Assembly: GCA_013176395.1 (NCBI GenBank)
Contig: JABMLP010000007.1
Coordinates: forward strand, 992,001-1,056,000
Direction: 5' to 3'
DNA from: Venturia oleaginea
Lineage: Eukaryota; Ascomycota; Dothideomycetes; Venturiales; Venturiaceae
Length of the DNA: 64,000 nucleotides
Shown here: in pieces, positions 42,017 through 53,046 of the stretch
Position numbering within the stretch: the first letter of the stretch is position 1
Layout of the letters: each line of letters opens with the position of its first letter
Position numbers and translations under genes: made by a program
The notes under the pieces: generated by a model
What the model was told of the DNA's origin: nothing
The model's database searches: none
Seen by the model: only the letters and a program-made list of their open reading frames with translations

Positions 42017-45000
42017 ATGGACCTCCCCGCGACCAAGATGGATGTCGCCAAACCTGTTACAACACAACGAGACTCACTCGAATACTCATCCACTTACGTT
42101 GAACACCCCCACGCCATTCACACGCGCTTCTCCATCCTTGACAATTTGCTCTCATCTCTCTCCGACTTCCCCTCCACCATTGTCCAGTCCTCCGCCCACA
42201 ACTCCCAGCTGTTCAGCAACTACGAGACAAATGACATCTATACTGCCGAGAACCCTCTCAAGCCCTCCTCCTCGAACAATCCTCTGCCTGGACGTCGGAG
42301 AGGTCACACCCAATCCTCTTCAATGTCCGACTACGATGATGCTGTCCATATCGATAGTATCTCGAGTAATTACACTGCATTCCACTCGCGGAGTCGCCAG
42401 AACAGCACATACGCCAAACACAAAACCGTCCGGAATGCATCTGTACGGAGCGGTCGGTCGGGAGTAAGGGACAGTGTACCGGAATCATCAAGACATACGC
42501 GAGGAGGAACGGGGCTGAACGCCAAAGGGAGCAATTCCTCAAGCGTGGACCTAGGGGCTATAAATGCAATACCAATCACAAGATTCTCATCGCACGTCAA
42601 TCGGTCTGCCAGTTTCGACCAAAGCTATGGAGAGCGAATTTCAAGAAGCTCATCAGAAAGATTGTGCAACTCGCGGCCAACAATTCCAGTTCCAATAGAC
42701 TATCTCTCATTCGACGCTGCACCAATGCCGACAATTCCAGGAGGGCCACGAAAGAAGGACGAACCCATATCGCCAGTGGGATATCCGCCTCGGTCACCAA
42801 GGAAAGTGGCACCTTCCCGCAAGAACAGTGTCAAGTCGACAGTTGCCAAAAGTGTGAGGAAATCAAAGAGCCAGGTTCCTGTTCCCGACCACGATATAAG
42901 AGATCAAGCCAAGCAGTTTGTTCAGGCCACGACTACTATGAGAAATGGCTCCGGCGCAGCGCCAAGTCCAGGTGTGGGAGCATTGCGCAAAGCGTACCCG
43001 TCGTCTTCGTCGCCAAATCCTTCACCTGCGCAAAAGGAGTCCCGCCCTGGATTCTTCCGACGAGTCTTCGGCTCATCGAAGAACAACGAGAAGGCAGCTC
43101 AGGCGCAGCAAGAGGAGGCTCAGAGACCACCATCACCCGCTGCGGTGCGCCAGGTGCCAGGCACATTGTCGGGAACTCGACCACGAACACAGCCAAACCA
43201 GCAACATGGCACAGCATCGCACAAGAACTCTTTATCTTCACAGTCGAGACCACCGATGCAGGGAGATGATCCGTCACCTCCACTCCCATTACGAAAAGCG
43301 CATTCATCGTTCTTCCGAAGACGGAAGAAATCCATGTCAGACAACGCGATCCCACCCATCCCACCCCTGCAGATGCCAGCCCAATCTAGTTATCACCATG
43401 CCCAATTGAACATTGCCCCAACGCAGAAGTCTCCAAGTAACCAAAGTCTGAGAGGGGCCATGGCGCAGTATCTGAATCATGAAAAGTCGCCCAGTAGTAT
43501 CGGTCCTAGTCCAATTGACACATTTTTCGACAGTCGCGAGCACCAGCCAGAGGAAAGTGAAGATAGCCCAACTGTAAGGCAGACTTCATCGCACCCGACC
43601 TCTTTTGACGAAAGAGTTGTTGGTGGCAGGACCCCCGACTCAGCTCGGCAAGGAACGAACAAGGAACATCTGAAACGCGAAGGAGACGACAATCCCAGCA
43701 ACAACTTGGACCAGGATACCGAGCTACAATCTATCGTGCGAGCCCGTCCTCGACCCACCGTGAATGGTGAAATCGAGGGTGGTTCCTTTCTCATTAACAG
43801 CAGCAGTAATGAGGCCATGGGTCAGCCATCTCCCACGGAAATGCCACGACACAAATTGTTGCAGCAACACTACAGCAACTCTAGTTCAGATGCGTTTGCA
43901 CGTCCCCAGTTGAACAAGGAAACCACAAGTTCATCACGACGGGCCAACGTTGGTGAAAAACGGACTGATGTCCAGATGTTCAGACCAACATCCGATAAAT
44001 CTCACACGATAACAGACCACCATGAACCAACTTCTCGATTTCTAGACGCTGACGACGATGATGAGGAGGAGGAGGAGGAGGAGGAGGAGACATTCATTGT
44101 TTGCCCACCAAAGATGCGAGACGAAGCTCGTCCCAGGAGTGCCGGCAGCAATCGTGTTTGGCTGGAGCCCACTTCGTCCGACGAAAAGCTGCCTCCTGCA
44201 TCACGCATGAAGCCCCCGCTCGACTCACCACGGGCCACGATCCAGACTTTCCCATCCACCAATGTCCTTTTACCGAACACTGAGAATGAAGCATTCGTCT
44301 CCGCGACGAACCTTCCAACTGTCCAGGTGGGAGACAGGGAACTTCGCATGTCACAGGACTGGACGGAGATGGACGCTGCTAAGGTCCTCCTCGCCCATGA
44401 CATTGAAATGGCCCAAGGCGACATGCAACGAGCGCGCCAAATCTTCGAAGGTGATGAAGAGTTTGTTTCTAAGGCCGGTGCTGCTGCATGGCTTGGACAA
44501 ACGACATCTAAGAGTTCACGGACAAGGAAAGCGTATATGGACCTGTTTGACTGGAATGGGGTGAACATACTGGCAGCTTTCAGGGAGCTATGTGGAAAGC
44601 TGTTGGTGAAGGCGGAGTCACAGCAACTGGATCGTGTAATTGATGCTTTCTCTGAGCGGTGGTGCAATTGCAATCCCAACCATGGCTTCAAAGATCGAGG
44701 TAGATGGTTCTTGAAATCGTACTCATCACGTACACTAATTCTACTATAGACATTGTACACACCATTACCTTTTCCATCCTAATGCTCAACACTGATCTCC
44801 ACATTGCCGACATCGACCAGCGGATGACCAGGAGTCAGTTCGTCAAGAATACCCTCCCTACGATCAGAAGTATGGCGGAGGCGATTGAGATGGATGCAAC
44901 AGAGACAATACGTGCCCAGGCAAGAGAGAGCAAGGGCAAGATCCCGTGGGACCATGCAATGTCCGGACCATCGTCTCCACTCTTCCCGGAACCACTTGGC

Positions 45001-47262
45001 AGTGAACCCATTGAGCGAAGGCCTTCGATTGAAGTGAAGCGGTTATCGAACAGGTTGTCCCTGCGTGGTCCGATGTCAAAAATAGACTTAGACGGCCCAG
45101 ACAGCACGTCAGACAATTGTAACGTTCTCGTCAAGGCACCATTTGACGGCACCATGAAGGGCTGGGACTTTCAGGTGGAGATTGTGCTCAAAGAATTTTA
45201 CAATTCCATCCGGCAGCAACGTCTACCTTTGCATGGTGCACCAGTGGATCGGGTTCAGACCCAGGCCCCCCAGACTGGATTGTCTGTCGTCACCAACGCA
45301 CTTCGACGCACACCTAGTGTCCTCAGCAAAGCACCCTCTGAGAGTATTAGCTACCGCGGCCGATCCTCAGAAGCCGGCCGCTTCACTGCTGGCCGGTTCG
45401 CATCCAAAACCCGTTCGAGACCGAGAATATACCCGAGCTCGACGGTTGGCTCGAGTAGAACTAGCTTGGACGACTCCTCTGTTTGGAGTCCCGCAGGAAG
45501 TACATGGAGCAGATATACTCTCGGCCAAACGCACACTTCAATGTCTGTCAACTCTCTCGGCTCACATTTTGGTCAGGGCGATTATCAGCAAGCAATCGGG
45601 TTCGCCAATGCTCTGAGTCAAGCAATTATCCGCGAGGAAGGTGGCTCTGACGAATACCATGGGCGCGTTGTGCCCTTGCTTGAAGACGAGACTCTCGAGC
45701 TCGTTGGTGCTCCATGGGCAAAGGAAGGAATGCTGAAGCATAAGCATCACCTTGAGACATTGGAGAAGAAAGCAAAAGATCGTAATTGGTCAGAGTGCTT
45801 CGCAGTTATTGAGAAGGGATGGATGAAGATCTTTTCCTTCAGTACGACATCAAAATCAAATCGAGCTCGTGCAAAATCTAGAGCTGCTTCTGGAGGTGGG
45901 CCTGTTGGAGGTGGTAATTGGATGGAGAACGCGGAACAGATCAATTCTTTCTTGCTTCGTCAGACAATCGCGAGCGCCCTACCACCTCCTGGATATTCCA
46001 AATCACGACCGAACGTGTTCGCGCTTAGTCTGCCAACCGGTGCCGTGCATTTATTCCAGGTTGGAACCCCTGACATCGTCAAAGAGTTCGTTTCCACAGC
46101 CAATTACTGGTCTGCACGATTGTCCAAGGAGCCGCTGTTCGGTAGCGTGAGCAATGTTGAATACGGCTGGGGCGATGCCGTTCTTAACACTGCTATCTCT
46201 CAATCTCGACCAAGTTCTCGTGCTACTGTTGGACATGGAAGTACACCTGGCACATCATCTAGCAATGTTCCGGCTATGGCCAATTCGGGTCGTCATAGCG
46301 TGATGTCACCAGCTAGTCCAGAACGACAAGGCACCGGTCTCGGAAGCATTGGACGCCGAAGTGAAGACCAAGGTACATCTGGTACAGCTTGGAGGACTCG
46401 ATTACCAGGAGACAAGGCTACCATTTCCGATTGGACACCACCCGTACAGAGCATGATGGCCAGTCAATTGATGGAGATAGATCAGCTGCGTGGTCTTACC
46501 GCGTACGTTGCGAACGTTGAAGAAGAGCTCAAGAAACACAACGAACTGAGGCCTCTCATGGGTTTAGCTGTAAGTGGCACTTCTTCTTTGATGAGATTTG
46601 ACAGGCGACTAATATCGTTGAACCAGTTCTCGCCACGACACCCTAATGCAGCCAAGGCCATGGCTAACTGGGAGAAGAAATCTGCCTATCTCCTTCGCGA
46701 GATCGTCAAGTTCCGAACATACATCGACTCTCTCACATCCGCACAAGCTGCCAAGGAGAGGTTCTACAAGGAGAGAGAAGAGCTCATCAGGAAAGGCGAC
46801 GAAGCTATGCAGGCGAGCAACACTCTTGACCCACTTGCCGATAACATTACTACCACCACAACTACAATAACGTATTAATTACAATAACGAATGCGCTGAC
46901 TGATCCTGACGATGCAGGTGACACCTACGCCACGCAGCAAGAAAAAAGGAAGAGGAGTGAAGAGGAGGATGACGATGCACGGCAACAGTCCCAAGCGATC
47001 GAGCATCTTGGATTGGAGCTCGAGTGTTTTCAAAAGTGCGACGCCTAGTATTTTTGAAGAGAGGGATAGCGATCATGAAGATTTTGAGACTTATTCGACC
47101 AGGACTCGGCATAATAATGCAAACGCCAGTCTAGGATTTGATTTGAACAAGCTGGGTGCATTTGCGATGAAACCTAGCCCAGGACGGGAGAGGCGTGGTG
47201 GGCATGAGGCTAGCAAGAGCATGCCTGGGAGACTGAGAAAGAGGAGGAGTACGCTTGGTTGA
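42017..47262 (+). CDS. Sec7-domain Arf guanine-nucleotide exchange factor with PH domain (YEL1-like)
   Basis: Exons 42017-44699, 44750-46569, 46627-46871 and 46938-47262 give 1,690 residues. The start was set at the first ATG of the frame (MDLPATKMDVAKP). Residues 1-760 are disordered, Ser/Pro-rich, with an acidic run (DDDDEEEEEEEEE) near 680. The Sec7 domain spans about 770-960: DWTEMDAAKVLLAHD, FDWNGVNILAAFRELCG, KAESQQLDRVIDAFSERWC (the Glu keeps the glutamic-finger position) and FSILMLNTDLHIADI. A PH domain follows (GMLKHKHHLETLEKKAKDRN, WSECFAVIEKGWMKIFSF), then a helical region (LREIVKFRTYIDSLTSAQ). Known: Sec7 catalyses GDP release from Arf; YEL1/EFA6-type proteins act on Arf3/Arf6 at the plasma membrane. 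The third intron (57 bp) is in frame with no stop. The last exon is less sure: its 66-bp intron closes the frame but another acceptor fails. Confidence 0.85.
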
Positions 47263-48083
47263 TAATGAGACGTAGAAAGAGATGGGGTTTGGAGTCGCTC
47301 ACATTGATAAGGACATGAGCAGATACACCAACTGTGGTGGTGGACGTCTATACTCATCACTTGATATTTATTGGGAATCTTTTAGGATCGGCTCTGCATG
47401 GATATGGCGGTGGCTTTTAGAGCGGTCTTGTGTTTTTTGGGGGGACGGCTTTCCATGTTAAGCATATGGGCGGCTGAATTTCCTTTGTCTCTGCCCGTAG
47501 AGGCTGTATCATTATACCCGGTGGCTTTATCTTTGCACCACTTACACGTTGGAGAGTATACATTATTGTAATTGGATAGGGCGATTGCTTGTGGTTCCAC
47601 TGTGCAGAGGTGCTTGGTTTTTTGCTGACATTGGGAGAGAGAATGACTCAGAACAGTTTATACATGGTGCGATTGTTTGACCATGTTAACCATGAATCTT
47701 GTCTGTTATATAGAAATTGTGCCCCTTGCAGTCATAGATGGAGACGGCTTGTAAAGACACTTGCACGATGTTTCTTGATGGCAGAAAGGGTACTTGTATC
47801 GAGGGAAGGGATCGGCGTATGGTTGGTGGGACAAGGCTGAACACCTTGCTACAAAACTCTACATATGATTGATAATGATATCGCCACAATACCGGGTGTT
47901 TGAGGTTGTCTTCAATATATATTAAGTCTACATTTCTAAGCGTTTCTAGCCTGCCTGTACCTTCCACAACCATCGTCCACACTCCATCGTTCTTCCTTGT
48001 TTTAGCTCACCGCCAACAGCTGCTTCCTCTGCTCGCCTGTTCTCCCTCTCATTACAACTCAGTCTACTTCATAAAATCAAACC
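47263..48083. other. Intergenic region
   Basis: 820 bp between the Sec7 gene and otu1, both on the plus strand. No gene recognised; it serves as terminator and promoter space. Confidence 0.4.
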
Positions 48084-49166
48084 ATGAGAATAGGACTCCA
48101 AGGCGCCTTCGGGCGGTCTCAGATCACCATCGACGACTCGGCTACGGTTGGCGAACTACTACATAAGATCTCCGAAGTCTCGTCATTAAAGTTCTTCCAT
48201 CTCAAGGGAGGCTTTCCGCCGAGCCTCATCGACCTCTCCCTATACGAACCGACTACGAAACTCAGCGAAACCGGTATCAAGTTGAATGGGGAACGATTGC
48301 TAGTCAATAACGAGGGCGCAGGTGGAGGTGGAGTCAGACAAGCACCGCCTGGGTCAGCAATCGCGAATTTTTTTACATCCAGTGGGAAGTCAGACAATCC
48401 GAGTACATCTTCACAGACGAACTCTGTACAACCAAATTTCACGCAGCCTCCAGCCGCATCTTCCTACACAAGCGTTCCAGACAAGCAACTCACGCTTTCC
48501 AAACCCACAAAAGCACCAGTCGAGCCACCGGAGGTGCCGATCCGCGATGGATCCTCCTACCTCGTCCATCGAGTCATGCCCGATGACAACTCCTGCTTCT
48601 TTAGAGCCATTGGGAAATGTGTCCTTGGAGACGCGATCGACGCGGTGACCGAACTGCGTTCGATGGTTGCCTCGACGATACAAGAACAGCCAGACAAATA
48701 CAACGAGGCCATTCTAGATCAGAATCCGGATGAGTACTGCGAATGGATACAAACGCCCGATGCTTGGGGTGGCGGCATAGAAATCAGCATCATTGCAGAA
48801 GCATTCGGCCTCGAAGTCTACGCAATTAACATCTCCAACGGCTCTGTCCAGAAGTTTAATGAAGGTGCCAGCAAATTCCGATCATATCTCATATTTTCGG
48901 GCATTCACTGGGACTGTCTTGTCGAGAACTGCGCTGGCAAGAATGGACCTGGAGAAATCGACGTGGCACAATTCGACACTTTCGATGAGGAAATCCTTCA
49001 AAAGGGCCTAGAGATTGGTGAAATACTCAAGCGAGGTAATTACTACACTGATACGAAAAATTTCGGCGTCGTGTGCAACACTTGTGGGTGGCAAGGTACA
49101 GGAGAAAAAAGTGCGGCTGCTCATTATAAAGAGACGAGCCACACGGATTTTGGACAATCATCGTGA
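48084..49166 (+). CDS. otu1: OTU-family deubiquitinase, OTU1/YOD1 type
   Basis: 360 residues with no intron. The N-terminal UBX-like ubiquitin fold (about 1-80) opens MRIGLQGAFGRSQITIDDS and includes FHLKGGFPPSLIDLS. The OTU domain starts YLVHRVMPDDNSCFFRAIG: the Asp and Cys of the DDNSCF box are the catalytic pair. SGIHWDCLVEN carries the catalytic His. A C2H2 zinc finger closes the protein: CNTCGWQGTGEKSAAAHYKETSH. This exact order (UBX-like, OTU, C2H2) is OTU1/YOD1. Known: OTU1 works with Cdc48/p97 to trim ubiquitin chains in ER-associated degradation and protein quality control. All catalytic residues are present, so it should be active. Confidence 0.95.
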   Translation: MRIGLQGAFGRSQITIDDSATVGELLHKISEVSSLKFFHLKGGFPPSLIDLSLYEPTTKLSETGIKLNGERLLVNNEGAGGGGVRQAPPGSAIANFFTSSGKSDNPSTSSQTNSVQPNFTQPPAASSYTSVPDKQLTLSKPTKAPVEPPEVPIRDGSSYLVHRVMPDDNSCFFRAIGKCVLGDAIDAVTELRSMVASTIQEQPDKYNEAILDQNPDEYCEWIQTPDAWGGGIEISIIAEAFGLEVYAINISNGSVQKFNEGASKFRSYLIFSGIHWDCLVENCAGKNGPGEIDVAQFDTFDEEILQKGLEIGEILKRGNYYTDTKNFGVVCNTCGWQGTGEKSAAAHYKETSHTDFGQSS

Positions 49167-49756
49167 TGGATACTTTTCTTGCGACTAGGGCTAATATTCC
49201 CGATGCGTCCAGCGGGATATGGGCGAGGTGCAACTAGGGACATAGATCAGGATGAGAACAAGCCACCATCCTGATGCAGTCCTATGACCGTTCCTTACAT
49301 TTACAATTGCATGGGGTTCACAGCGAGGGGGAAGATACCATAGGTGCATAGGAGTCGTTTTTTTTTTTTTCTCCGGTTATGACATGAGTACGGCATCGCG
49401 AGTGTCACTCATTATCAATACCCAGATATATTTTGAGCAAAGTGTTCTGTTACAGTCAGCCGCCTTCTTCGCTCCGTTGTCCAGTAGTCCTTCATTTCAG
49501 CCTATCTCCTTGTCAATGGTCCCGAAAGTAATGTTCCTCGACTGGGTTTGGTATTTGATCTTCTTTAATCCTATTTATGATTGATGCTCTGATATCTTAT
49601 ACCACAATATTCATACATCCAGCTCGAAATGCCACATCTCCGAATACCTCTCCCTCCACTGATCATAAATTCGTTCCCTCATATTTATACTTCATTCCAT
49701 GTTCATATACAAATCATCACATCTACGTCCTCGTCCTACTCTCTCCCTCATATCTT
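49167..49756. other. Convergent intergenic region
   Basis: 590 bp between otu1 and the isoaspartate methyltransferase gene. It includes a poly-T run at about 49357-49370. Confidence 0.4.
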
Positions 49757-50560
49757 TCACTCCACCGGTGCATCACAGAGCGGTACGTATCTCACCTCGA
49801 TCGTTCTCTCTTTGACCACACTACCATCCTTCTTCTTATCTATGACCCAGATATACTGCGACCCTTCTTCCTCAACCGGAACAAACAACCTCCCTGGACT
49901 CGTCAATTGTTCGACCAACTCATCGTGGTGTTTTGCTGCTGCTGCACCGACGTGTATGCAATCGTACGGTGCCTCAGCAGAATACCCCTTCCTACCATCC
50001 CCTGTCACAAATTTGACTCTCCCGCTCTCCAATAACTCTTTCCCAGCAGTTGATTTGGACATGTTTTTGATTGCGAGAGTGGTTAGAGCTTGAATGTGGT
50101 CTATGCCTACTACGCTACCACTTGGAGAGAGAAGGTTGGAGAGAACGTGGGTTAAATAGCCGGAACCGGATCCTATGTCTAGGATTTTACTGGTGGGAAA
50201 GAGATAAGGGAGGAGGGATTCGAGGGCTAGAGCGTGCATGTGTGGTGCGCTTATGGTTGCGGCGTGGCCGATTGTTTGGGGGCTGTCTTCGTAGGGGGAG
50301 CGGGGAGCGTAGTGGGCGCGGTCGACCTGGTGAGTATGTGAGTATGAATTTGTGTATAGCAGCTTGTGGAGTTGGAGTTGGGAATGGTGGTGGTGTATGG
50401 AGGGGACAGGAACTGGCTTATATGCCCAGGTCAGGCAATGGGGAAAGGAGAAGCCTACGGCTAGCATTGCGTCTTTTACTCGAGAGCTCTTGATCAGTCC
50501 ATTGTTGAAGAGGTTTGTTATGAGATCTTTGTTCGTTGGGCCAGAGCTTCGCCAGGCCAT
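49757..50560 (-). CDS. pcm1: Protein-L-isoaspartate O-methyltransferase
   Basis: Two exons, 50459-50560 and 49757-50326, joined across a 132-bp intron, giving 223 residues. The N-terminus MAWRSSGPTNKDLITNL and VKDAMLAVDRAHYAP followed by TIGHAATISAPHMHALALE are family hallmarks. Motif I of the AdoMet fold is ILDIGSGSGYLTHVL; motif II is VGIDHI; GRVKFVTGDGRKG and YDCIHVGAAAA follow. Known: the enzyme methylates isoaspartyl residues in aged proteins so they can be repaired, in the cytoplasm. The intron (50327-50458) is a multiple of three and has no stop, so an unspliced mRNA would encode a 267-aa protein with a 44-residue His-rich insert. Removing the insert restores the family alignment (AVDRAHY), so splicing is expected. 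Confidence 0.92.
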   Translation of the reverse strand: MAWRSSGPTNKDLITNLFNNGLIKSSRVKDAMLAVGFSFPHCLTWAYKPVPVPSIHHHHSQLQLHKLLYTNSYSHTHQVDRAHYAPRSPYEDSPQTIGHAATISAPHMHALALESLLPYLFPTSKILDIGSGSGYLTHVLSNLLSPSGSVVGIDHIQALTTLAIKNMSKSTAGKELLESGRVKFVTGDGRKGYSAEAPYDCIHVGAAAAKHHDELVEQLTSPGRLFVPVEEEGSQYIWVIDKKKDGSVVKERTIEVRYVPLCDAPVE

Positions 50561-51007
50561 GTTCGAGGATGATATTAAGCCTCGTATGAGGCTTCGGATG
50601 AAGGTTGAGAAGGTCAGGGTGGACGTGGAGATTGCCCTCGTATTAATGTTGCCTTGTGATCATAGGAGGGTATGACTTAGTGAACAGGGCGTCTGAGAGA
50701 TGAGCATGAGTATTATAAAATTTCGAGGAGAGGGTCCAACTTAGCTCTCATTTCCCCACGCTTCATCGAACATCACCAATCCCATTCAAGTTTCTCCACC
50801 ACTTATCAAACTCGAGGAACTGGAGGATGTTTTCTGCAGCTCGCATGAACTGGTCTTTCCCGAAAATATGGAACCCGCGGCCGAGAAGCCCGTAAATTCG
50901 TGCCTTTCGGCGAACTCCTATCACCTCACTTCCATCGTATGAGAACTATAGGACAACTACCATTGTTTTACTACTCCTTACATTTCACGTTGCCAAAGAA
51001 CATTAGA
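50561..51007. promoter_or_regulatory. Divergent promoter region
   Basis: 447 bp between the start codons of the methyltransferase (minus) and the deaminase (plus). No motif is evident. Confidence 0.4.
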
Positions 51008-51658
51008 ATGACATCGACACCCTCCGCCCTCATCTCCGCCCTCCTCATCATAACGGAACAATCTATTGTCCCCCTAACCCGCACCAAAGTCTCCACCGGC
51101 TCCAAACTCTTCGGCGCAGCGATCCTTTCAAGGGAATCCCTCACACCAATAATAGTAGCAACAAACGACGAGCGCATCTCCCCCCTCCTCCACGGCGAAA
51201 TAAACTGCATCCAAACATTCTTCCTCGACAACCCCGATCCCTCCACTCGCCCCAAAACAAGCGAATGTATCTTCTACGCAACACACGAACCTTGCTCCCT
51301 CTGCCTCAGTGGCATCACTTGGTCCGGTTTCAATGAGTTTTACTATCTCTTTACTTATGAGGATAGTAGAGATTTATTCTCGATTCCGCATGATATTGAT
51401 ATCTTGACGAGTGTGTATCAGGTGAGGGGCGAGGGGGAGACGGAGGAGCAGGTGGCGAGGAAGCCCTTGTATAATAGGGAGAACAGATTTTTCAAGGCGA
51501 AGTCGGTTGGTGACTTGGTTGGGTTGGTGGATGACGATGGCGAGAGAGAAAGGTTGAAGGCGGAGATGGCGAGGGTGAAGGGCTTGTATGATGAGTTGAG
51601 TGATATTTATCAAAAGGGGAAAGTGGAGGGACGGGAGAGTTCTAGTGTTTTTAAATAA
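51008..51658 (+). CDS. Cytidine/deoxycytidylate deaminase-like zinc enzyme
   Basis: 216 residues from the ATG at 51008 (MTSTPSALISALL). The frame extends upstream, but without an ATG at a better position. The zinc-binding core is complete: HGE in PLLHGEINCIQTF supplies the His ligand and the catalytic Glu, and EPCSLCL supplies the two Cys ligands. An insert-like segment (ATNDERISP, FFLDNPDPSTRP) lies between. The C-terminal region is helical and charged (RERLKAEMARVKGLYDEL). Known: the CMP/dCMP deaminase family removes amino groups from cytidine, deoxycytidylate, cytosine or guanine. HGE in place of HAE does not fix the substrate. The gene is divergent from the isoaspartate methyltransferase. 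Confidence 0.82.
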   Translation: MTSTPSALISALLIITEQSIVPLTRTKVSTGSKLFGAAILSRESLTPIIVATNDERISPLLHGEINCIQTFFLDNPDPSTRPKTSECIFYATHEPCSLCLSGITWSGFNEFYYLFTYEDSRDLFSIPHDIDILTSVYQVRGEGETEEQVARKPLYNRENRFFKAKSVGDLVGLVDDDGERERLKAEMARVKGLYDELSDIYQKGKVEGRESSSVFK

Positions 51659-52520
51659 GTTGTTTTGACTTTACGTTTTTCACAATCAACATCCGGTAGT
51701 GGTAATATCCCGATAATATCAAAGAAAGATTCTCGCCATAATCTTTCGTACTTGTAAGTGGTCGCGGGGACTCTCTTTGAGGAGACGAGTGGACATATCT
51801 TACTTCACTGTGAACATTTTGTCTCATAAATCTCCCCACAAACCTTCTTCGTTGATCACAAGGTCCTTTTGCTAAATTAATATGTATTTTCACTTCGATT
51901 TGGGCCCACAGTGGCCTTCCCAATGTCTCGAAATCCAAGGTACCGTTAGTTTTAGAGCTCCCTAACTCCAGGCCGATATCGATGAATTTCTGGCAATCTT
52001 AAAGAAGGGGCCTTATGCAGTAGGCCTTCCCACCTCTATCCCACTGGGATCCCATACCACATGAGCTTACGTCCAAGCATGCCTTACAGCAAGAACAAAG
52101 GCTCGCGCAGCCTCTACCACAACGCTGGTTCCTTGGGTTCAACAGGCCGAGTCAAGGCCAGAAGACACGCTGCTCCTTTCCTGCACACCCGCTTCACGTC
52201 AAAATGCTTCCTTACTGTCACTGGAATCACCCAATGTACATAGCTTAGCACGTCTCCATGCCCCTAGGGAGGCTCTAGGAGAGGGGCCTTCCGCCACTCA
52301 TCCGCTAGACGTAAATGATTACAAACAAACAAACATTAAAGAAGGGGCCAGCTAGAAAATTTTCGCTATCGATCTAGAGTCGCGCGGATTTATCCTCGAG
52401 GGGCACTGAATTAGTGAAACTATTCTGAGCCTATAGATTAGCGAGTATGAGCAAAGTTCAAGATCCAGAGTATTATCGTACGGACAACATACAACTTGTC
52501 GTAGCTTACCGACCAAGATC
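51659..52520. other. Intergenic region with a short direct repeat
   Basis: No gene recognised. TTAAAGAAGGGGCC occurs at 51999-52012 and again at 52336-52349, bracketing 323 bp that include several GGGGCCT/AGGCC-type inverted pieces, and an ACAA microsatellite lies at 52320-52334. Confidence 0.45.
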
Positions 52521-52601
52521 GGCAATGTGGCGGAGTGGTTATCGCGATAGACTAGAAATCTATTTCCTTCGGGAGCACAGGTTCGAGTCCTGTCATTGTC
52601 G
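52521..52601 (+). tRNA. tRNA-Ser (anticodon AGA)
   Basis: The sequence folds as a cloverleaf with a long variable arm. The acceptor stem GGCAATG pairs with CATTGTC (one G-T pair), with discriminator G. The D-arm region TGGCGGAGTGGTTA doubles as the A box. The anticodon stem GATAGA/TCTATT encloses the loop CTAGAAA, anticodon AGA. The variable arm is TTCCTTCGGGAG. The T arm CAGGTTCGAGTCCTG contains the B box GGTTCGAGTCC. No intron is present. It decodes UCU, and UCC/UCA after inosine modification. Confidence 0.95.
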
Positions 52602-52606
52602 AGAAC

Positions 52607-52611
52607 TTTTT
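52607..52611 (+). terminator. RNA polymerase III terminator of the tRNA
   Basis: A run of five T begins six bases after the tRNA discriminator, as expected for Pol III. Confidence 0.8.
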
Positions 52612-53046
52612 GCTCATGTGTGAGACATATCCGAGTCAGAAAAATGGTGGGGTGCAGAGACATTAAGACTAAAGCTGTGAATGTTCAGTTTTTACCCAAT
52701 GTGGGTGGGCGAGTCGGTAGTATCGAACTCTTGGTGGGGATTTCCTGAGGGGCGCATAACAGCAGAGCTTGGTAAGAAGGAGGGGAGCAATGTTCATCAA
52801 GCAGACAGGTAAGGGGTTAAGCAAGAAACAGTGTGTGGAATGAGGAAAGATGTTATAGAAGTATCGGCAAGAAAGTCTGTAATGTTCTCTTGCCGTTTAT
52901 GGGTATTGCTACCCCACAGGATATGTACTCGGACCATCAATCTCATCGACCTTTCATCTGATAATGTTGGCAACGTCTAGTAAAATGTGATGCTAGACTC
53001 ACCACCTCAGAAGTCAATACAGCGCCACTTGCAGCTTTTCGCTGCT
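52612..53046. other. Region between the tRNA and ctp1
   Basis: 435 bp; 3' flank of ctp1. Nothing recognised. Confidence 0.4.
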
